Notes: generated by a model not told the origin, from the letters alone. A stretch of DNA of 6,580 nt from RGIG8775 sp045128735 (GCA_045128735.1 JBGVRT010000024.1:1-6580); one strand, 5' to 3'. Positions 1-5,660 are shown, counted from the stretch's first letter. Numbers and translations are program-made.

Positions 1-1
1 T

Positions 2-340
2 CAGAATTTTATAGAGATAATACAAGCTAATGGATTTTATGAAATTAAGATGGAATATACAACATTGAATCATACTGTATGGGAAGATGCGAAAAACAGA
101 ATTATTGATTTGCATTGTTTTGAATATACAGGCAAAGGTGAAATTCTTTATGAGGGGGATTGCTTTCCGTTAGAAATTTTTTCAGGTAAAGGAAAAATTG
201 AGGAGATAGAGGTTTCCTGTATTGAACCATATAGTCAAGTAATGTTCCATCTCGGATACGAGTTTGATGAAAATGATGTACATGATGTGAAGTTATTGTG
301 TGAGACATTTCATATCGAAGTTCCAAATGAGTATAGATAA
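2..340 (+). CDS. Nucleotidyltransferase, Lnu(C)-like (lincosamide/aminoglycoside resistance type), C-terminal part
   Basis: The frame is open from the left edge (starting QNFIEIIQ) to TAA at 338-340. The ATG at 50 is therefore an internal Met, and the gene starts before the window. About 113 codons are visible. The pattern GFYEIKMEYTT..HTVW, then NRIIDLHCFE, then a C-terminal VMFHLGYEFDENDVHDVKL block recalls small antibiotic nucleotidyltransferases such as Lnu(C) (about 164 aa, from memory). These enzymes transfer a nucleotide from NTP to a lincosamide or aminoglycoside hydroxyl in the cytoplasm. The N-terminal catalytic motif (GGWGxD type) would lie outside the window, so activity cannot be judged. 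GC is about 31% by hand count, much lower than the following genes, which suggests a separate recent origin. An aminoglycoside 2''-adenylyltransferase relative without lincosamide activity is the main alternative. Confidence 0.72.
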   Translation, partial: QNFIEIIQANGFYEIKMEYTTLNHTVWEDAKNRIIDLHCFEYTGKGEILYEGDCFPLEIFSGKGKIEEIEVSCIEPYSQVMFHLGYEFDENDVHDVKLLCETFHIEVPNEYR

Positions 341-341
341 C

Positions 342-359
342 GACAAATTCCAATTTGTC
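342..359. repeat. Perfect 8-bp inverted repeat right after the resistance-type gene
   Basis: GACAAATT and AATTTGTC are separated by CC and start one base after the TAA stop. The 2-nt loop is too tight for a full hairpin and no T-run follows, so it is a poor terminator. It could be a protein-binding palindrome or part of the end of the element that brought in the low-GC gene; neither is proven. Confidence 0.5.
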
Positions 360-430
360 AATCACTTCGCACCTCAAATCTTGGGGCGCAATAAACAAAG
401 AATAAGCACCGCACAAAATTACATAAGATC

Positions 431-467
431 AGCACTCATCGTTACAAAAACGGTGGGTGCTTTTTTT
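431..467 (+). terminator. Strong intrinsic terminator, possible attenuator
   Basis: The arms AGCACTCATCGTT (431-443) and AACGGTGGGTGCT (449-461) form a 13-bp stem with two G-U pairs and a 5-nt loop (ACAAA). A run of seven T (461-467) follows. It could end the transcript of the resistance-type gene, or act as a regulated stop ahead of the gene at 498, given the competing pairings in the leader. Confidence 0.85.
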
Positions 468-497
468 GTGCAAAAACAACCGAAAAGGAGAAACAAA

Positions 498-881
498 ATG
501 AAATTCAAGAACAAAAACCATCAGGCAATCTTCAGCAGCGAGTCGCAGAAGCTCAACCGAAATGACAACGTGAAAATGTCGGCGCTTTACCTTCTCACGG
601 CAGACGTCCGTTTGTGGAGTGCAGCCAAGCCTCACATCAGAAAGGGATATATCGACCTCGACGGCATCAGCGTGAAGAAAGGCAACCTCAAGTCCTACAC
701 CCTGTTGTGTGTAGCAAAGGATCTCTGCGACGGAACGCACTACCTCTCGATCCACGACCTTGCCGACACCGAACTCATCTCTCCGCAGATGCTCGGAACG
801 ATCACCACAGCTATCACGATTCGCAGATACGGTCTCAACGGCAATAAGAATAATGAGGAAAAGGAGAACGCAGATGCTTAA
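498..881 (+). CDS. Conserved ICE-type hypothetical protein, 127 aa
   Basis: The start is ATG at 498, set by AAAAGGAG at 483-490 with a 7-base spacer. The frame stays open upstream to 300, but that stretch crosses the terminator and lacks a ribosome binding site, so I reject the longer form. The protein begins MKFKNKNHQAIF. It has a likely helical segment around residues 25-45 (MSALYLLTADVRLW), then a GYIDLDGI stretch near 50-57, a hydrophobic YTLLCVAKDL near 67-76, and a HDLADTELISPQM region near 86-98. It ends in a polar Asn/Glu/Lys tail. There is no signal peptide or membrane span. The layout recalls small proteins of unknown function often seen in clostridial conjugative elements, but I cannot name a family with confidence. 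It is the first gene of the operon and overlaps the next by 8 bp. Its function is unknown. Confidence 0.8.
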   Translation: MKFKNKNHQAIFSSESQKLNRNDNVKMSALYLLTADVRLWSAAKPHIRKGYIDLDGISVKKGNLKSYTLLCVAKDLCDGTHYLSIHDLADTELISPQMLGTITTAITIRRYGLNGNKNNEEKENADA

Positions 882-1725
882 ATTATCCATCAAGAACCCG
901 ACCACACAGGAAACCGAAACCTATGATGTGGCAACCGAATTCAATCAGTTTTTCAATCAAGCCAAGGAATATGGGCTGATCAACTCCATCTTCTCTCTGC
1001 GAGTCAATGCCATGAGAGATGAGAACGCTCCCATCCGGCTTCACGCAGACAGCGATGTCGGAAACGGTTTGCTCTCCATTCTCGATGGCGACGATAGCCT
1101 CTATGATGTTCGTGTCATAGACGAGGAACTCTCGGATGTTCGTGAGGAACTCCGTGACGAGCTTGAAGCTAACCTCGTACACGAGCAGTACAGAGATGTC
1201 GACGAGCTGTTCGACGATATCAAGGAGATGACGAAGTCCCTGGCAGCCTCAAAGATTTCCTTCTTCTGTCCGTTGGCTGGAAACCTCAACGACCACGAGG
1301 GCGACTACTACGAAGCAGACGGTTCAATGCTTACCGACAACATCGATAAGATTGAGGATGCCATCAGGAGTGAGCAGGCTCGTGAACTCAAGATGGGAGA
1401 ATATATCAGTGACCACGCTGACATCAACGGCAAGGTGCTGTTCGCAGAATGGGGTGTCGAGGAACACCGTGGCGCACTCTACGGGAAAATCGATTGCTAC
1501 CTCACAGAGGATCTCTCCCCCGAAGAAACCGAACGCCTCAAGGATGCCATCACAGGTCAAAACAGCGACGGTCTCGGCGAGGGCTTTGAGCAGAGAGAAA
1601 TCCACATTGACGAGGGCGACCTCTACGTTTCCTATTGGCAAAGCAACGACGAATACTTCCTCCACACCGAGGACGAATTCGACGAGTACCTGTCGCAGAC
1701 AGGCGGTATGAGATTCGGAGGTTAA
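874..1725 (+). CDS. Very acidic hypothetical protein, 283 aa, with C-terminal GQNSDGLGEGFEQRE module
   Basis: ATG at 874 follows AAGGAG (861-865 region) at normal spacing and lies inside the last codons of the previous gene (8-bp overlap), which suggests translational coupling. The frame is open upstream to 760, but only through the previous gene. By hand count there are about 67 Asp/Glu against 24 Lys/Arg. The N-terminal part (about 1-85) is globular-looking. Residues 80-125 are a charged, probably helical segment (ELSDVREELRDELEA). A second module starts near FFCPLAGNL (130-138) and includes YGKIDCYLTEDLSPEE (203-218) and GQNSDGLGEGFEQRE (228-242). I recall this last motif in other ICE accessory proteins of unknown function. 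No signal peptide or membrane span is seen. Function is unknown; the charge would fit a DNA mimic or a partner of a basic protein, but this is a guess. Confidence 0.82.
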   Translation: MLKLSIKNPTTQETETYDVATEFNQFFNQAKEYGLINSIFSLRVNAMRDENAPIRLHADSDVGNGLLSILDGDDSLYDVRVIDEELSDVREELRDELEANLVHEQYRDVDELFDDIKEMTKSLAASKISFFCPLAGNLNDHEGDYYEADGSMLTDNIDKIEDAIRSEQARELKMGEYISDHADINGKVLFAEWGVEEHRGALYGKIDCYLTEDLSPEETERLKDAITGQNSDGLGEGFEQREIHIDEGDLYVSYWQSNDEYFLHTEDEFDEYLSQTGGMRFGG

Positions 1726-1728
1726 GCA

Positions 1729-2151
1729 ATGTCGAATTTCTATGAAAGGCAGATGCGGAGAATGTTCGGAGATTCCGAGGTTCTCTCCGCTGACACGGTA
1801 TTTGCAGGCAAGGCGATGGTCAGCAAGATCAGCGATGACCTTCGCGCCAAGGTCGAATTTGTGACGGCAAGAGTTTCAGGACAGTACGAAGGTCTGAAGC
1901 TCTCCATCATAAATAAAAACGAAGGGCTTATCGACTCTCAGACCTTTATGTTTCACGAGATCATCGGACTCAAGGGTGCATCAAGAGATCGAAAGCCCCA
2001 TATATGGGATGACAACGGTAAGGCAAGTTGGTTTGGCTACGAGCCTACAGCCACCGAATTTGAGAATATCGCATCGAAGGTCGAGGACTACATCGAAATG
2101 TACGCCGACCAAGAAATGGGATACGAAGGTCATACGATGGGAGGGATGTAA
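1729..2151 (+). CDS. Hypothetical protein, 140 aa, operon member
   Basis: ATG at 1729 comes 3 bp after the previous stop. GGAGG at 1717-1721 sits in the last codons of the upstream gene, so the two are probably co-translated. The protein begins SNFYERQMRRMFGD, a short basic/aromatic N-terminus. A mixed alpha/beta-looking core follows (AKVEFVTARVSGQYEGLKLSI around 40-60). Then come PHIWDDNGKASWFGYEPT (about 90-107) and an acidic helical end (VEDYIEMYADQEM), with a Gly/Met-rich tail. It is mildly acidic, with roughly 23 acidic and 16 basic residues. No membrane segment, catalytic motif or family that I can name is visible. The compact position between two acidic hypothetical proteins suggests a shared role, but nothing in the sequence says which. 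Confidence 0.8.
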   Translation: MSNFYERQMRRMFGDSEVLSADTVFAGKAMVSKISDDLRAKVEFVTARVSGQYEGLKLSIINKNEGLIDSQTFMFHEIIGLKGASRDRKPHIWDDNGKASWFGYEPTATEFENIASKVEDYIEMYADQEMGYEGHTMGGM

Positions 2152-2154
2152 TAT

Positions 2155-2499
2155 ATGGGTGTTTTATTTTCTGCGGTAACCGTAACCGCAGGCGACAAAC
2201 AATCGGAATTCCTTGTAGCAGGTATTCCAAAAGAATACGGTGACCTCGAAGGTTGGACTCTGTTCGAAGAATTCATGGACGAGCTTGATGAGGAATGCAC
2301 GGTTAAGGTACACTCCGATGCGTATGTGTATGGCGAAGGTGAAGAATTTATCGCAACGCCCGAAGAAGTCGCTTATATGACAATACGCAGGCAAGACCGT
2401 CCCGACTTTCTCGAATCCCGTTGCCATGAGCGCGGAGAATCAGAGTTCGACATTGATTGGTCGCCGAAAGAGCTATTCAATATGGAGGTAACACAATGA
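2155..2499 (+). CDS. Highly acidic hypothetical protein, 114 aa
   Basis: ATG at 2155 is 3 bp after the previous stop, with GGGAGGG at 2139-2145 and a 9-base spacer. The stop TGA overlaps the next start in an ATGA (2496-2499). By hand count it has about 28 Asp/Glu against 9 Lys/Arg, a net charge near -19 in 114 residues. The N-terminus (GVLFSAVTVTAGDKQSEF) looks like paired beta strands, followed by an acidic helix (FEEFMDELDEE, about 37-47). The C-terminal half contains SDAYVYGEGEEFI and IRRQDRPDF. Two Cys are present (C48 and one near residue 90). I do not recognise a family. Size and charge are within the range of known DNA-mimic inhibitors, but many small acidic proteins are not mimics. 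A short hairpin covers codons 6-13. Confidence 0.78.
   Translation: MGVLFSAVTVTAGDKQSEFLVAGIPKEYGDLEGWTLFEEFMDELDEECTVKVHSDAYVYGEGEEFIATPEEVAYMTIRRQDRPDFLESRCHERGESEFDIDWSPKELFNMEVTQ
2171..2191 (+). repeat. Small inverted repeat within the start of the 114-aa gene
   Basis: CTGCGGT (2171-2177) and ACCGCAG (2185-2191) pair perfectly around a 7-nt loop, 16 bases after the ATG at 2155. No T-run follows on either strand, so it is not a terminator. A hairpin this close to a start could lower translation, but it may also be chance from the codons. Confidence 0.35.
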
Positions 2500-3029
2500 C
2501 GGACAGAGTCAAACGAAACAAAGAAAACTATCCACCCGGCACTCGCTTGGAGCTTCTGCACATGGATGATCCTTACCATCCCGTTCCCGACGGAACAAAA
2601 GGAACGGTCAAACACGTGGATGACGATGGACAGCTCCACATGATGTGGGATAACGGCAGAACCCTTGCCGTGAACACAGAGGTCGATACCATCCGCAAGC
2701 TCACGATGGATGAAATCGCAGAAGAAGAAATCGCCAAAGGACACGAGGTCGTAAACCTCGGCGACGATTGCCAAATCGTCCTTCCCGACGAGCCTGTGGA
2801 TTGCTCCTCACTCGGATATTTTGACGAGCTTGAAGAAGAATGCTGGGATCTCGTCAAGAGCTACTGTGCAAGGCTCGGAATCAAGATGATCCCCGATGAG
2901 GACGGAAAGCCACCAATCAGCTTTGACGTGGCAAAAAGCATTCAGGATAATATCCTCGGACAGCTTGAAGAAGCAGGCGTTGAGTTCAACTTTGACGGAC
3001 AAGACGAGGGCTTCAATATGAAAATGTGA
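2496..3029 (+). CDS. DUF4314 domain protein, 177 aa
   Basis: The start ATG at 2496 overlaps the previous TGA (ATGA), with GGAGG at 2484-2488 upstream; the open frame before 2496 lies inside the previous gene. Residues about 12-68 match the DUF4314 pattern as I know it: PPGTRLELLHMDDPYHPVP, then GTKGTVKHVDDDGQL and MMWDNGRTLAV. This is a small SH3-like beta-barrel-type domain of unknown role, common in Firmicutes mobile elements. The remaining 110 residues are an extension: an acidic helix (MDEIAEEEIAKG, 71-82), a region near 108-128 (YFDELEEECWDLVKSYCARLG), and a C-terminal helix and acidic end (SIQDNILGQLEEAGVEF). About 40 acidic against 17 basic residues. It is the last gene of the first block; 45 bp separate it from the cytosine methyltransferase, with no terminator between, so they may share a transcript. 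Confidence 0.85.
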   Translation: MTDRVKRNKENYPPGTRLELLHMDDPYHPVPDGTKGTVKHVDDDGQLHMMWDNGRTLAVNTEVDTIRKLTMDEIAEEEIAKGHEVVNLGDDCQIVLPDEPVDCSSLGYFDELEEECWDLVKSYCARLGIKMIPDEDGKPPISFDVAKSIQDNILGQLEEAGVEFNFDGQDEGFNMKM

Positions 3030-3074
3030 GGTGATGACGGCAGAAAAAGAATAAACTGAAGGAACGGATACTCT

Positions 3075-4190
3075 ATGGGAGCTATCCGCTTTTTTGATAT
3101 GTTTTCGGGCATCGGCGGTTTTAGAAGTGGTCTTGAAGCAGTAGGCGGTTTCGAGTGTGTCGGTCATTGTGAAATCGACAAGCACGCAAACAAAGCGTAC
3201 AACGCAATCTATAAACCACAAGGAGAATATTACTGTGATGATGCAAGAAAAATTAACCCCTACACCATGCCGGACTTTGATCTTTTGTGCGCAGGATTTC
3301 CTTGCCAAGCATTCAGCGTTGCCGGACGGCGACTTGGATTCGACGATATGCGTGGAACTCTCATCTTTGAGGTTGCCCGAATCGTTAAAGAAAAACGGCC
3401 TCCACTTTTATTATTGGAGAACGTTCCCGGCTTGCTTTCGCATAACGGCGGCAGGACGGTTGAAACCATCTTCGCCACGTTTGTTGAAATGGGGTATCAT
3501 CTCGAATGGTGTGTGCATAACAGCAGACACTTTGGAGTCCCACAGCAAAGGCGAAGGCTGTATATTATCGGATTTCTTGAACCAAGATGTGCCGGACAAG
3601 TATTTCCTCTCACCCTCGGCAATGCAAAAGATCTCATCCAAATCATCCCCGGACCGCAAGGACAGCGAGTCTATGAGCCAAGCGGAATAGCCTGCACACA
3701 ATGTGCTTCAAGCGGAGGTTGGGGCGGCAAAACAGGTCTTTATTTTATCGACATGAACGCCGATCCCGTGATAACCGAGGATGCACGGTGCATTACCGCA
3801 AGGCAAGATTCGGGAGTAAGCAACCGCCGCGGAGAACATTCCGCTGTGCTGATCGAGGATGCGCCGAGAGCAATCCTCACCCCCGACCGAGAAACGGTCA
3901 GGCAAAAAGGCAGACGAGTCAAAGAACCCAACGAGCCGATGTTCACCATCACAGCCCAAGACAGGCACGGTGTGTGGCACAGAGGTCGTATCCGTAGGTT
4001 GATGCCGATTGAATGTTGGCGGCTACAAGGATTTACGGACGAACAATTCCGCAGAGCAGAAGCCGTAGGACTCAAGGACTCGCACCTATACAAGATGGCA
4101 GGCAACGCTGTTAGCGTACCCGTCATTACAGCCATCGGTAAGCGGCTGAAAGCACTTGCCGATGAGTACCAAATTATAGACAAGGAGTGA
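3075..4190 (+). CDS. DNA (cytosine-5-)-methyltransferase, Dcm-type
   Basis: This 371-aa enzyme transfers a methyl group from S-adenosylmethionine to C5 of cytosine in a specific DNA site. The C5-MTase motifs are in order. Motif I is FDMFSGIGG (7-15, SAM binding). The acidic motif II is CEID (32-35). Motif IV is GFPCQAFS (74-81) with catalytic Cys77. Motif VI is ENV (115-117), motif VIII is QQRRR (157-161), motif IX is near RLMPIECWRLQGF (308-320), and motif X is YKMAGNAVSVPV (339-350). All key residues are present, so it should be active. The target recognition region (about 167-305) holds three related T-x-x-A stretches; the DNA site cannot be read from it. ATG at 3075 has a weak AAGGAA (3059-3064) 10 bases upstream. 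No restriction endonuclease gene lies beside it, so it is probably solitary. Its end carries the ribosome binding site of the ArdA-like gene. Confidence 0.95.
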   Translation: MGAIRFFDMFSGIGGFRSGLEAVGGFECVGHCEIDKHANKAYNAIYKPQGEYYCDDARKINPYTMPDFDLLCAGFPCQAFSVAGRRLGFDDMRGTLIFEVARIVKEKRPPLLLLENVPGLLSHNGGRTVETIFATFVEMGYHLEWCVHNSRHFGVPQQRRRLYIIGFLEPRCAGQVFPLTLGNAKDLIQIIPGPQGQRVYEPSGIACTQCASSGGWGGKTGLYFIDMNADPVITEDARCITARQDSGVSNRRGEHSAVLIEDAPRAILTPDRETVRQKGRRVKEPNEPMFTITAQDRHGVWHRGRIRRLMPIECWRLQGFTDEQFRRAEAVGLKDSHLYKMAGNAVSVPVITAIGKRLKALADEYQIIDKE

Positions 4191-4199
4191 TAAACCACA

Positions 4200-5456
4200 A
4201 TGGCAAAACAAATAAAGCTTGAAATCGCACGAGAGAATCCCGAAGCAGGTAATTGGCTCTATGCAGACCTGCAGCTCCCTGCAGAGGAACACGAAATTCG
4301 GGATGCATTTCAGCGAGCGAGAATCACAAGCTCAAACGTATATCATGAATACTCGATATACGAGTGCGAAGCCATCCCCGTCCTTCCTTTCAGACGGTTG
4401 GATTCGCCCACAATTGATGAGCTAAACTTCCTCGCAAAACGACTTGACGAATTAAGCGAATCCGAACGTGTTGTGCTTCGAGCTGTATCGCCAAGAATTC
4501 TGAAGGTCGGCGAGGACGAGATCATCAGCACAAAGGATCTGATCAACATGACCTATGGGCTTGAAGAAGTCTCGCTCATTTCCAACGTGAGCAATCCCAA
4601 GGAACTCGGTCAATTCGTTATTGAAAACGAGATGCACACCGATGTGGAAGCTGTTCCGAAGGAATCGCTGTACCTGCTTGATGCCATTAAGATTGGACAG
4701 CTTCAGCAGCAGAACGACGGTGGCGTATTCATGGACGGATATTATATCCTCGCAGGCGAATACGAACTGCCGGAGGTTTACGACGGAAAGACTCTTCCAA
4801 TCGAGGAAAAAAGCCCGTGGTATGCATTTAAGCTCGATGTGACAAGACCGCCTGCAGGTGACGATCTCGGCGAGGTTGAAAAAATGACCGAAACTCTCTT
4901 GCTCCCTGTTGAGAGAGAGGATGCCGATGCACTCGCGCAAAGGCTCGGTTTGGAGCGCATTGAAGATTGTGTATACCTCGGATTCGAAAGCTCAATTCCG
5001 CAGATAGATGCTGACAAGTTTGGCGATATGCATGACTTTGATCAGCTCAACAACCTCTCGGAAATGATGCTCGAAATGTCCCCGTCGGATCAGGTAAAAT
5101 TCAAGGCTGTGCTTTCAGCCGAAGAACCCGAAAACATCGAGCAAGTTCTCGATATTGCACGGAGTCTGGACCAATACGAATTCGCACCGATGGTCGAGGA
5201 TGAAGCTCACTTCTTCAAGAGCTATCTTTTAAGGCATCTCGACTCAAAGGTCGATCCGAAATGGCTTGATAGCTTACTCGCAAGAAATGAAGGAACGGAG
5301 CTACTCGAACGCATCGGCGGTACACTTACCGATTACGGTGTTGTTTCCTCTCGTGACGGTCATCTTTACGAACCCGTATCACGATACGAACCCGAACCGA
5401 CAGAAGCAGAAGAAATCGAACAAACGGAATTCAAACAGACCATAGGAGGTAATTAA
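4200..5456 (+). CDS. ardA: ArdA-like antirestriction protein, 418 aa, duplicated domain
   Basis: ArdA proteins are acidic mimics of bent B-DNA that bind and block Type I restriction-modification enzymes when a mobile element enters a new host. Family features seen here: a beta-type N-terminus (IKLEIARENPEAGNW), LQLPAEEHEIRDAFQRA (25-40), LNFLAKRLDELSESER (75-90), and KDLINMTYGLEEV followed by ELGQFVIENEM (112-145). About 87 Asp/Glu face about 40 Lys/Arg. Classic ArdA is about 165-170 aa; this protein is more than twice that. Residues about 233-395 repeat the layout of 25-190: LLLPVEREDADALAQRLG, LNNLSEMMLEMSPSDQ, and the block to DYGVVSSRDG. The tail is Pro/Glu-rich. AAGGAG at 4182-4187 lies inside the last codons of the methyltransferase, 12 bases from the ATG, suggesting coupling. 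Assignment is by pattern; actual inhibition of a restriction enzyme is inferred. Confidence 0.75.
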   Translation: MAKQIKLEIARENPEAGNWLYADLQLPAEEHEIRDAFQRARITSSNVYHEYSIYECEAIPVLPFRRLDSPTIDELNFLAKRLDELSESERVVLRAVSPRILKVGEDEIISTKDLINMTYGLEEVSLISNVSNPKELGQFVIENEMHTDVEAVPKESLYLLDAIKIGQLQQQNDGGVFMDGYYILAGEYELPEVYDGKTLPIEEKSPWYAFKLDVTRPPAGDDLGEVEKMTETLLLPVEREDADALAQRLGLERIEDCVYLGFESSIPQIDADKFGDMHDFDQLNNLSEMMLEMSPSDQVKFKAVLSAEEPENIEQVLDIARSLDQYEFAPMVEDEAHFFKSYLLRHLDSKVDPKWLDSLLARNEGTELLERIGGTLTDYGVVSSRDGHLYEPVSRYEPEPTEAEEIEQTEFKQTIGGN

Positions 5457-5457
5457 A

Positions 5458-5598
5458 ATGGGCTTTGTATGGTTTTTGCTCGGATTGATTGTGGGTGGCA
5501 TTATCGGACTTACGATTATGTGCCTTTTCCAAATCAACCGCTTAAACGACTACGAGCTTAAGCTTCGTGAAATCGAAGAAAAAGCACGCAGAAAGTAA
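5458..5598 (+). CDS. Small single-span membrane protein, DUF3789-like, 46 aa
   Basis: The 46-aa frame starts at ATG 5458, with an excellent AGGAGG at 5444-5449 and an 8-base spacer; only one base separates it from the ardA-like stop. The protein is MGFVWFLLGLIVGGIIGLTI followed by MCLFQIN and a charged, helical tail (LNDYELKLREIEEKARRK). Residues about 3-24 form one membrane segment with a GxxxGG-type glycine pattern. The basic C-terminus should stay in the cytoplasm. The size and the GLIVGGIIG...MCL core match DUF3789, a family of tiny membrane proteins that I know from Firmicutes conjugative elements; its role is not known. It is the last gene before the terminator at 5617. Confidence 0.78.
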   Translation: MGFVWFLLGLIVGGIIGLTIMCLFQINRLNDYELKLREIEEKARRK

Positions 5599-5616
5599 AT
5601 CATTATTTGCAATCCG

Positions 5617-5660
5617 AGGTATCAATCGCCCGAAAGGAGATTGATGCCTTTTTCTTTTTC
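5617..5660 (+). terminator. Intrinsic terminator between small membrane protein and adenine methyltransferase
   Basis: AGGTATCAATC (5617-5627) pairs with GATTGATGCCT (5639-5649), 11 bp with one G-U pair and an 11-nt loop, followed by TTTTTCTTTTT. It should end the transcript of the upstream block. The adenine methyltransferase starts 39 bp later without a visible promoter, so it may depend on read-through. The loop contains AAGGAG, and an ATG sits in the right arm. Confidence 0.82.

Larger units (their letters stand above)
341..497 (+). other. Structured noncoding leader ahead of the accessory operon
   Basis: This 157-base gap separates the low-GC gene from the next operon. It holds the palindrome at 342-359, a small hairpin CCTCAA/TTGGGG (372-377 with 381-386, one G-U pair), and the terminator at 431-467. 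AGCACC at 405-410 and CAC at 412-414 can pair with GGTGCT at 456-461 and GTG at 453-455, which would break the terminator stem. No convincing sigma-70 promoter was found. TTGTCA at 355-360 has no good -10 at the right distance. Because the terminator ends only 30 bp before the next ATG, there is no room for a promoter after it, so transcription must enter from upstream and read through. Confidence 0.45.

Noticed and set aside
300..497. Upstream extension of the 127-aa gene's frame to an ATG at 300
   Set aside because: It runs through the end of the nucleotidyltransferase gene, the leader and the terminator, with no ribosome binding site; ATG 498 has a strong one.
760..873. Earlier in-frame ATG at 760 for the 283-aa acidic protein
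   Set aside because: It lies deep inside the preceding gene without a ribosome binding site; ATG 874 has AAGGAG at proper spacing.
429..905. 158-aa open frame on the minus strand
   Set aside because: It mirrors the well-supported plus-strand gene at 498-881 and crosses the terminator; no start signals were seen.
2581..2607. Inverted repeat CCGTTCC/GGAACGG within the DUF4314 coding region
   Set aside because: It is inside a coding region, with a 13-nt loop and no T-run; most likely codon-driven chance.
3034..3054. Six-codon frame (MTAEKE) between the DUF4314 gene and the cytosine methyltransferase
   Set aside because: GAGGTG abuts the ATG with almost no spacing, and the frame is too short to support as a gene.
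3157..3690. 177-aa open frame in another phase inside the cytosine methyltransferase
   Set aside because: The methyltransferase frame shows all C5-MTase motifs; the alternative product has no recognisable features.
4452..4940. 162-aa minus-strand frame within the ardA-like gene
   Set aside because: It is a shadow of an acidic coding sequence; minus-strand translations of such genes readily give long Phe/Leu/Val-rich frames.
5367..5394. Direct repeat of TACGAACCCG near the end of the ardA-like gene
   Set aside because: It reflects the low-complexity Tyr-Glu-Pro-rich protein tail rather than a DNA-level repeat or attachment site.
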